In this document: piece by piece, positions 7,753-16,500 of the stretch | Position numbering within the stretch: the stretch's first letter is position 1 | Layout of the letters: every line of letters starts with the position of its first letter | From: Ophiocordyceps camponoti-saundersi (nom. inval.) | Lineage: Eukaryota; Ascomycota; Sordariomycetes; Hypocreales; Ophiocordycipitaceae | Length of the DNA stretch: 28,519 nt | Assembly: GCA_003339415.1 (NCBI GenBank) | Contig: PDHQ01000099.1 | Location: forward strand, 90,169 to 118,687 | Reading direction: 5' to 3' | The notes under the pieces: model-generated | Told to the model about the DNA's origin: nothing | The model's input: the letters and a program-made list of their open reading frames with translations, nothing else | Databases searched by the model: none | Position numbers and translations under genes: made by a program

Positions 7753-10080
7753 TACCGCTTTCGCGATACCTCTCTCGATACTTACCGCCGCCGCTCTCGC
7801 GATACCTTTCTCGATACCTACCGCCGCTACTCTCGCGATACCTCTCTCGATACCTACCGCCACCGCTCTCTCGATACCTCTTACGATACTTTTCTTAAAT
7901 AACCTTACTATTATTTTCTTTTACGATTAAGCTATTAACTTTAAAAGCTAGCGCTTAGTAATTAGTATTTTAATCTTATAATTTTTATAGAAAATATTTA
8001 ATTTCTTTAAATATAAGATTATTATTATAGTTTTTTAGCTAAAATAAGGAGCTATTTACGAATACCTTATAATACCTTATCTCGCGAAAAACTTTATATT
8101 TATTATATAACTTACTTATATTACTAAATAGCTTTTTTCTTAGCTTTTTTAATAATCCTTAAGGTAACTTATACTTTTTATTAATATTATTTCTTATAAT
8201 TAATTAAACTTTACGAAGCTAATATTTTATAAAAGCGCTTTTATCGCGTATAGCTTTATATTAAATTCGGTAATTTTTATCTTTTTATACTACCCGCTTA
8301 TTAAATTTATTTTTAGCTACTTAAATCCTTATATTATAAATACTTAATAGCCTAAATTTCCTTATAATTTATATTTTTTTATTAAGTATTATATATTTAA
8401 TTTATTTCTCCTTAATATAATATATTTCTTTTATAGCCGTAATATTATTAATAGCTAAAATTATATTAGCTTTATATATTTTCTCGTAAGCTTATATTAT
8501 TAATAGTATAATTAATATATTCGATTTAATTAAAATATCTATATAAAGCTTAATATAATTATAATATTACTAGATTAGTAGTAAGCTAAGCTTTAATATT
8601 ATAATATTATTTTAGTTAATTTAATAGATTATAAGAGGTATTTTTAGCGTTATTAGTTCTTAATTAAAATCTCGTTTATTAATAATTTTATTATTATTAC
8701 TATTATCTTTACCGCTATCGCTTTTATTACTATTATCCTCGTTAAATCTTTTAATATAACCGGGTAAATCTTATTTATCGATTTCTATTATTAAGGAAAA
8801 AAGGGTATTTTAAAGTTTCTCTAAAACCTTAGCTAGATTATAAGGAAAAAGGCTATATTTTACCTAAGCTAATAAGATTATAGCTTTCTTAAAAATTTAA
8901 GCCCTTATTTCCTAAAAATAATATAGGAAATTTATTTTATTAAAATTAGCCGCGCTATTTAATATCTTACGATAAAAAATCTACTAATATTAATACTTAT
9001 AAGATTAGAAAACCTTAATATTAAGAAGCTAAAAATAATATATCGAATAAGGTAGTAAAAGGAAAAGAATAATATTATAATTATCGTAAAAATATACGAA
9101 TTCTTCTATAAGGTAGCTTTTATAGCTATCTATTAAAAAAATACGTTTTTCTATTAGATTTAAAAGTTTTATATATTCCTCGAAATATTAAAGCTATTTA
9201 AGCGCGATAATATCGTTAATATAGCTTTTTTAGCTCGTTACTAAGATAGTTCTTCTATTAAGATTATTTTTAATTTATTTAATAGGAATCTAAACCTTAA
9301 GGAGGATAATAAAGGAAAAGATAACTTTCCCTTAAGCTAATATTACTTTAATAGCTATAATAAAAATAGTATCGTAAGTATTACTTAGAATAAGCTACTT
9401 AATTTTATTAAAAGTTTAGATAAATATCTTTTTTTAAAGATATCTTATTATAAAGCTAATCTTATCAAAATTCTATATATTTTCCTATTAAACGTTATCG
9501 TGCTAAAGGTATCGCGAGAACCCTTAGAAAAAAGCTTTAACCCGTGCCTTATTAAGGATAGCTTTCCGCTTTATATCTTAAATTATAGTCCTATAATAAT
9601 AAAAATATCTTTTCTAATATTAAATAAATCGTTTAGCTTATCTATAAGGTATATTTCTTAGCTACCTTTTAGCTTAAAAGATCGTATTTACGTAATTCTT
9701 AATAGCTTAACTTTAAATATAGTATTTTTAAGTAATACGGTAATATACCTAATAAAGTATAGCTTTTTTTTTTTCTCGGGTTAAATAAGACCTATTTTTA
9801 TTATTCTAAAAAATAAGATATATATAATACCTTCGAATTTATCCTTAAAAGCGTTTATATAGTATAGAAAGCGCGGTTAAGGTAGATTTAATTATCTTAT
9901 AAAATCCTTCTTTATATAACTTTATTATAGCGATAGTATAGCTTTTTAGGTTCTTAGGCGTCTTCCTTATAAATAAAAGTTTATTCGTCTCCGAATTAAT
10001 TTATTTTTCGACTATAAATACTTAAAAGGGTAAAAAAGCTATAATAAAAATTTTATATTAATTAGATTAATAATATAATA
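7730..10080 (-). pseudogene. Fot1/pogo-type transposase relic (CENP-B HTH plus DDE_1), destroyed by RIP
   Basis: One minus-strand frame can be followed from about 10.08 kb to a TAA at 7730-7732, despite many TAA/TAG codons of the kind RIP makes from CAA, CAG and TGG. In order it shows a CENP-B-type HTH segment (AKRFI near 9640, KRKAILNKARVKAFF near 9570-9530), then ENI*NFDK with the first catalytic Asp at 9466-9464. Next come TIFIIAIKVILA*GKVI (about 9374-9317), a SYINDIIALK segment (about 9226-9197), and IDSYKSYLIEEFVYFYDN with the second Asp at 9130-9128. LLPYSIYYF*LLN follows, with the third acidic position at 9022-9020 now Asn (AAT), then LFPYNLAKVL near 8850. The second and third positions are separated by 35 residues, matching DD35D of Fot1-like elements. 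GAT to AAT in a TpG context is what RIP would do. The frame ends in an Arg/Tyr-rich repeat tail. The exact start is not determinable. Confidence 0.85.
7754..7891 (-). repeat. 36-bp (12-codon) tandem repeat encoding RYRERYRESGGG
   Basis: Four units: 7754-7783 (30 bp, shortened), 7784-7819, 7820-7855 and 7856-7891. In the transposase frame on the minus strand each full unit reads RYRERYRES followed by Gly/Ser residues. The array forms the C-terminal tail just before the stop. It is a CpG-containing island that has no CpA targets on the coding strand, which may be why it remains so well preserved. Confidence 0.85.
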
Positions 10081-10207
10081 TCTATAGCTATTCTAAATTT
10101 ATAAATAACCTTACGATATATTATAGTAGAGGTATATAAGTAGGGCTAAAAAAATTTAACTATTACGGGAAATATATTTATATATACTACTTATATAAGG
10201 AAAAGGG

Positions 10208-10354
10208 AGTATATCTCTCCCCTAGTAAATTAGGTAGGCTACTATATATACTATTTTTTCCGAGTTAAAGGTCCTTTTCCTAGTTATTAACCCCCCCTTC
10301 TCCCTAGAGCTTGAGAAAGGTCGAGAAGGGGGGTCGCTTTTGAGACCCCCCTAG
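10208..10354 (-). repeat. Right terminal inverted repeat (147 bp)
   Basis: Inverted partner of 7380-7526, with one mismatch in 147 positions. It keeps the same two overlapping G6/C6 hairpins. The TA at 10355-10356 completes the target duplication. Confidence 0.96.
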
Positions 10355-10707
10355 TACTGCTCAGCTCAGCTTCAGCCTCGTCTCGTGACCCCTGCCCTGC
10401 CCCGTAAGAATTGGGCTCTCTTCATTGGCTGGCATCATCATCATGCCTCTGCCCAGCCCTTGCTCAGCCTTTCCTAAACGCCCTTTTATGACCCCGTCTC
10501 CAGCTTTTCAGCTCATCGTAAACACGTTCAACATCAACTTGGCTACCCTACAGACATCGCATGCTTCCAACAGATTTCCCTCCCAAAACGCCATCCGAAA
10601 CAATCGCAGCATCGACTTGGCTGTACCATCCAGCGGCATCGTCGGAAGCAGAAGGGGAACCAGGGCCAAGATAGAAGAAGGTAAGGGACACGCAGTAACA
10701 CAGCACA
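10355..10707. other. 3' flank of the TMEM184 gene, no gene seen
   Basis: Base composition returns abruptly to normal at the transposon edge. The short plus-strand open frame starting at 10425 runs antisense into the TMEM184 gene and has no recognisable features. This stretch is probably 3' UTR and terminator. Confidence 0.55.
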
Positions 10708-12306
10708 TCATCTCGGCCCCCACAATGCCTCGCCCACCTTTGCCTGCGCCGTCGATTCCGCCTGTCGCGGAGTCCGGGCCGGATAAGGCTGCGCATTGTC
10801 CATGAGGCCCGCGCTCTCTTCCGTGCTGACGGCGTGAGGAGTCGACGCCGATGCCGACGCCTGCCCACCGCCGGCACGGGGCGGGTACGGCGGCGGCGGC
10901 GGGGACCACGGCGTAGCCTCGGCGTCCTTTCCGGCCGCAAGGCTGGCCATGTTGTGACCGTCGCCCTCGTCCAGCCTGTAGCTTATGTCCTCCTTGCGAC
11001 GCTTGACACCGCACAGCAGCCAGCGGACGCCTCGGCAGAAGGCCTTGACAAAGTCCCACAGGTTCAGCGCATCGACAAGGGCCAGGAGGCCAAAGGGACC
11101 GCCGGCCGGCGGCGACCGCTCGTTGACGCGCGGAGGCGATGAGCCATTGGGGCGCGGGTCCGGGAATAGCGTCAGGGGCGCGTTTTCTAGGTATGGGCTG
11201 TAGGGAAAGGCCCAGAGGTGAAATATGGCGAAGCAGGCCATCTCGACGCATAGGAGCAGAGCCGGGATGCCGACTTTCAAGTCCGGGTAGGCCAGGTACT
11301 TTCCCGGGTGGACGATGTTGAGCGTCGAGGTGCCGATAGAAATGGCCGAGGCTTGCCAAAAGGATAAGAAGACGACGAGCTTGATGGCAATCATCTTGGT
11401 GAGAAGCCGGTGCTCGGCCAGGGGTTCGCGCAGTTGGACGTAGAATTGGATGAGGCAGAACATGGCGACGGTGACGGCGGCCGCGTTGAGCGTAATGATC
11501 TAGGAACATAGGCCAAGGTCAGCCCACAGGATTGTAAAAGAAACAAAGCAGTAAAGGAGGCCTTACCCATATATGGCCAAAAACGGGACTGTTGGAGCTC
11601 TCGCAATAGCGCTTAAAGTACTGCGCCACGACAGCGGAAACGGTCATGGCGACGCGGATGAAGCAGTAATGATAGACGCCGATCCAGACGACGTTGAGGT
11701 AGGTCAGACCCGAAGTCGGCGTCCGCCAGGGCCCCCTCTCGCCACCGCAACAGCGCGCGAGCCAATTGACGGGCCAAACCCAAGGTTTTATCGGGCGCAT
11801 CTCGCGAAAATACATCTTTTGCGAGTGAAGATCGGGCGCGACATAGTGGCAGATGAGGGCGAAGAAGGAGGCGATGGCAAAAGCCTCGTAGCAATCGGAG
11901 ATGACCTGAAAGTAGATGGCATGCCAATACCACTCGAGTTGAAGGAATGACGAGACGGCGTAGACGGGGACCATGAAGAGGATGCGGATGATGCTATGAA
12001 AGAAGAAGAATTCGTCAGAAAAAGGCGGACGAGATGACGAGGAGTTGGTCGCCTTACTATCGTTGTTCGCGAGGCTGGGTATAGTGCAGAGCGTGCATCC
12101 AAACGAGGTAGAGGCTCATGACGACGGCGATGAGCGTACAAGCCGCCGCGATGAGGCGCGCCAAGTCGTGAAAGTCGAGCGGGCCGAGGATGAGGACCTC
12201 GTCATCGGACGAGACTAGCGAGAAGAGTCAGCAGAGGGCATGACCTCTCGTTTGAGAAGCGCGTACTCCTCATATCCTCGAGCGTCGAATTGCACGTCAA
12301 ATTCAT
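10708..12306 (-). CDS. TMEM184/Ost-alpha (DUF300) seven-helix membrane protein, Hfl1-like
   Basis: Four exons: 12306-12267, 12214-12058, 11993-11567 and 11499-10708, for 471 residues. The introns are 52, 64 and 67 nt with donors GTACGC, GTAAGG and GTAAGG and acceptors CTAG, ATAG and CTAG. All phases agree. The N-terminus MNLTCNSTLEDMRISSDDEV carries likely N-glycosylation sites. The first helix (about residues 31-53) ends in YLVWMHALHYTQPREQR, followed by IIRILFMVPVYAVSSFLQ, SDCYEAFAIASFFALICHY, CCGGERGPWRTP, RYCESSNSPVFGHIW and LAYPDLKVGIPALLLC, all diagnostic of fungal TMEM184 proteins. About 140 hydrophilic C-terminal residues include VRWLLCGVKRRKEDISYRLD and a Pro/Ala-rich tail. The S. 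pombe relative Hfl1 is a vacuolar membrane protein that recruits Atg8 through its cytoplasmic tail, and animal Ost-alpha is half of a steroid/organic solute transporter. A vacuolar role here is inferred from family only. The transposon begins about 350 bp past its stop. Confidence 0.92.
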
Positions 12307-12752
12307 GGTCGCGCGCGCACACAGCTGACCGCCCGCTCAGTCCATTCCCTCTTTTTCTTTGTCTTCTCGTCCTCGTTCCGACTCTCAGACAGCAGCGAGC
12401 AGACAAACGCTCGCTCTTCTCTTTCTCGTCGTTCGCTGCGGGAAGATGGAGCCTCGATGCTCTGTCGAAGAGGGTGAGAAAAACAAACTCAAGAGGATGG
12501 AGTTGGAAGCCAAGGCGCAGAATGAGGAAGGGAGACAAACGGCGAAGAGAAGGCGGATAAAAAAATCCGAGAGACACAGAGAAACAGATAGAGATGCCAG
12601 AGAAGTCGGAGAGAGAGAGAGAGGATAAGAGAGAGCGAGACTCCGATTCTTGTCTTGGAATGACGACGAGTCAACGCGAGGCAACCGTTCCGTCTGTCAG
12701 TGTCACACTGAGTGTGTTAGCCTGTTAGGCACCTAAAAGGACCTACCTATGC

Positions 12753-12779
12753 ACCTAGGTACTGCCCAACTACCTAGGT
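12753..12779. repeat. Pair of ACCTAGGT palindromes
   Basis: Two copies of the octamer (12753-12760 and 12772-12779) are 11 bp apart, the second within TACCTAGGTA. They lie about 450 bp upstream of the TMEM184 start. Confidence 0.75.
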
Positions 12780-13417
12780 ACCCGCCCCCGCGCCACGCCC
12801 TCTCCGCCCACCACCTTGCCCCCCACGCCACGCCTCTCGCCCTCCCCCAAAGGCCAACTGTAACCCTCTGTAGCCCTCGCCTACGCCTCTATCCGTATTA
12901 CAGTTGTTGGTCACCCGTCCAATGAGAATCACGCTGACCAAAACCGTCATTCCACTTGTCGATGATGAGCGCTTTTTCTGTGTAACCGCTACTAAAACGG
13001 CCATCGTCGTAGCTACTAGTCCAGCCTGCGCCTCTGTAAGATCGTTGCACTACTGCTACTCTTTCCAGTTGCAGGTATGCGTCCTTATATATGTGTATAT
13101 ACCTAACTGCGGATACTAGCTAGATAGAGCCCTCTCCCTCCCGTGGCTGTGCACTCAGTTAGTTATGCAGCAGTCCTCCACCCAAAAATAGCATATGTAC
13201 AGCTCAGCGTCATCAGCATCATCATCACCACTTTAGTTAAACACACACACACACACACACAGAGGAACACAACCTTGTTCGCTTCACTTCCATCTACTCA
13301 GCTAGCTACCCTACCCAACTACGCCCACTCTGCACTCCTCTCACCGGAATCCTTGATACTACCTCTCATCTCCTAGCAGATAGGCACGACGAATATGTTT
13401 ATACCTACCACCTACCT

Positions 13418-13425
13418 ACCTAGGT
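13418..13425. repeat. ACCTAGGT palindrome downstream of THO2
   Basis: It lies within a run of CCTACC units about 150 bp past the THO2 stop codon. Confidence 0.7.
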
Positions 13426-13571
13426 GCCTGACTATCTACTTCCCCTGACGGGCTCAACCAAAGCACCCCTCTGCGTACATGCAAACCTCGTCGGATGAAA
13501 CGAGTTTCGAAAAATCGACAAGAAAGAAAGGCAAAATGACATCACCAGTCACCGCCATCAACCACATCCAC

Positions 13572-16500
13572 CTAGTTGCGTCTCGGCCTCTTGTCACGCT
13601 CACTGGTCAACGGCCCCATGCCTTCCTCGCTCCGCCGTTTTCGACCTCTCTCATCTCTACCCCTGTCCTCGGGAGGTCTCATCCCCATATCCCGCGGCCC
13701 TCCCCGGCCCATCCTGTTGTTGTTGTATCCTGCTCCGCCACTCCCGGCCCAGTCTTCGCCCATCCGCGACCCGGGACCTCCCTCGGCACGATGCCGAATT
13801 CCCAGCAGCTCTCGTCCGCTGTTGGCCGGCGGCGGCGGTCCTGCCATGTTGCGTCCCATACGGCGGCCTTCGTGTTCTTTCATGTTACGGTCGCGATAGT
13901 CACCGAGGTCCGTCTCGCGTCCGCCACGAGGGCTGCGCTCCCGCTCGCGGCTGTTTCGTCTCGACGTATGTCCGACCCTGGCATCGCGTTCTCGCCGAGC
14001 GGAACCATCACCCCCGTTGACCGGTGCCCCCCAGCCGGCGCCGTCGTGCCACATCACGTCTGCAGCGCGCTCGTGCCCCGGCGTCGAAGCCGGCGACCCT
14101 CCGGTGAGCACCTGCGCGTCTGAGTTCCCGAGATACTGTCGTGGCTGCTGCATTGCTCGTCTGTTGAGATCTGGCATTGACTGCGACGATTGAAGAGTGC
14201 TGTTGATGCTCGTCAACTGTCGTCGGCCTCCGCCATTCCTGATTCGTTCGTTGCCCGATGCTGGCCCCGTCGGTACTCCCGCCTCCGATGGCTGCTGCCG
14301 AGCTCCCATGCCTCCCGCCTGTGCCGGTCCCTGTCGCATCGCTGCCGGGGCGTTGGCGTATCGGTGCGCCGGGGAAGCCACCGGAGCCGGTGGCAGGTTC
14401 GAGCCCATCTGTGCCAAGCGGTCGGGGTGAACCGCCGGCGCTGGAGTCGTCGACGCCGGCGTCTGCATCTCTGTAGATGGGCCGTTGCCGAAACCTCTAG
14501 TTCGGTCCGACGGCGTGGCCGGCCCAGACGATCCGCCGGGCTCGTAGCCACCTCGACGGCCTCTGCCGAATGCTGGGCCTGTCGGCGGCATCCTGTCAGG
14601 CGACGGTGCTCGCGGCGCGTCCGATGCCCCGAAGCGTCCTCCTCCGCCCATCGACGCTGTCGGGTGGCCCCCGTAGTTGCCTCGCATCATGCCTCCACGG
14701 CCTCGGCCTCGCGGTCCCGACGGCACGTCTGATGTCGACGCCACCGGATTGAGACGTCCGTAGTTGTGCTCTTGGTGAGGCGCTCTGTGCTCGTGCTCTT
14801 GACTGCGACCCATACTTCGGTGGAAACCAGATGGCTTTTCTCCGACTCTATCGAAATCGCCCCGGTCTCTGAAGTTGCTAGGGCTGCTGTTGCTATTGTT
14901 GGTGTTGTTGCTGTCGCGCATATCTCGTCCGAGGCCTCGCTGATCTTGGAGGTACGGCCGGGTCGGTCGGTCGTCAAAAGAGCCGGCTTCCTGCTGCGCC
15001 CCGTAGCGGCCGCTTCTCCTCGGCGACGGCGCCCTGTGTCCTCGTTCGTGTCCTTCCTCTCTCCACGTTCGGTTTGAAGGTGCATGCGCACCATCCATGC
15101 GATCCTCCGCCATGACGGGACGCTCACCACCGCCCGAATTGTCCACGTCCATCGCGTCGCTCGCCGCCTGCCGTTGTCCCCACGACAAGCGTTCTGTGTC
15201 CGAGCCTCGCATTGAACGGTCCGGGGGGCCATCGTGAGGGTGAAATGGTGCCCTTTCGGCATTGAAGCCGCCTTCATTCAGCTCGGGTGACGGGCCTGAC
15301 GGAATCGATGGGGAGTCGCCGTGATTATGGCGCCCGGGTGCTGTTCTGCCGGTCCGCGGATCGCGAAATTGCCTTTCTCTTTCTCCCCCATGCTGCCCCG
15401 GTCGCGGCGGTAGGCCACCGTCACCGGCCACTTCAGCTGCTCGACGGTCCGAGAATTCGTTGGGCCGGCCCACGACACGCTCCGGCTCGCGTTGCTCTCT
15501 GTTCTCCCGCCCATCCCACTCGCTGCGACCGTCTCGGGCCGCCTGGGGTTCACGCCCGTCTCTGCGCTCCGCCCCTGCTCTGGTCTGGGCATAACGCTCA
15601 GGCGCTAGGTGTCGTGGGATCGGCACGTCCGGCCGACTGGGTAGGTTGTGCCCCGGCGGCCGGTCCGGCAGCTTGTGGGAGCGCGAGTCGGCCACGTTTT
15701 GCTGCCCGCTGCTGACCCTCGTTGTAGGTGGCTGAGAATGAGCCTCTTCCAGTCTCAACGATGAGTCCCTCTTGGATTCTGACAGCCGCTGAGGATGCAC
15801 CTCTTTCGGCATGCCTGTGCCAGCTGATCGCTTACTATCCATCGCATCACGCACTTCCCCGTCTTCCGCCTCCGTGCTGGAAGCCTTGGTCTTGACAGCC
15901 TGCGGCCTATAAAAGTGGAAATTATTAGCATGGACCCAACGATACTGGTTATTCCTATTGTATTTCCGTGACGAACGTCTCCGTCGTGGCACATACTTTG
16001 CTGGCTGAGGCCTGAAATCCGGCGCTGTGGGACGCAGACTCGGCTTGTTTAATGGCGAGGGTTTGTTCGATGACGAGGGCTTGCTCGATGGCAAGGGCTT
16101 GTTCGGTGGCAAGGTCTTGTTCGGTGGCTCGGGCTTGTTTGACGGCTCGGGCTTCTCCGGCTCGGGCTTCTGTCCGCCAGCCTGCTCGCGCCACCCCGTT
16201 AGCCTCACTTGCTCCGCCGTAGACATTCCTGAAGTCAATCTTACGGAGTTGGATCGGAAAGCCTGCACCATGACCCATTTGGATTTCCTCTTGACGAGCT
16301 CCGACATCGCTCCTTGAGCCGCCACGGCCAGGTCGACGCGGCCGCCTTCTTCGCTGCCGGAGCTTGCCGCCGTAGCGGCCTCGCGTTTCGCAATTCCCTG
16401 CAGCTGCATCGTGAACTGCGTCGCCATAAAGTCGACGGCGGGGAAGAAGTCGAGGACCGAGTTGAGCACCGTAATTGCGTTGCGGATATGCATCCACTCA

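Larger units (their letters stand above)
7380..10354 (-). mobile_element. RIP-inactivated Fot1/pogo-type (Tc1/mariner superfamily) DNA transposon
   Basis: The element spans 2975 bp, starts CTAGGGGGGTCT, and is flanked by TA at 7378-7379 and 10355-10356, the target duplication expected of Tc1/mariner elements. The 147-bp terminal inverted repeats differ at one base. The interior is extremely AT-rich. By eye I find only five CA or TG dinucleotides between 7527 and 10207, although CG remains common, which is the hallmark of RIP at CpA. A minus-strand transposase relic with DD35D spacing fills most of the interior. The element sits between the 3' side of the TMEM184 gene and the 5' side of the DEAD-box gene, and is expected to be heterochromatic and immobile. 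Confidence 0.93.
12307..13571. other. Intergenic spacer: TMEM184 promoter and THO2 downstream region
   Basis: The first part (to about 12700) is CT-rich on the minus strand, as expected of the TMEM184 promoter and leader. Further on are ACCTAGGT palindromes at 12753-12760, 12772-12779 and 13418-13425 and an AC microsatellite near 13240-13260. No coding sequence or tRNA is recognised. Confidence 0.6.

Noticed and set aside
7378..10356. Mutator-like or hAT origin suggested by the long TIRs
   Set aside because: No 8- or 9-bp direct repeats flank the element. TA duplications and the DD35D pogo-type relic fit better.
10425..10805. 126-codon plus-strand frame
   Set aside because: Mostly antisense to the 3' end of the TMEM184 gene; no protein-like motif.
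12215..12577. 120-codon minus-strand frame upstream of TMEM184
   Set aside because: It overlaps exon 1 and intron 1 of the spliced TMEM184 model in a different frame and has no recognisable features.
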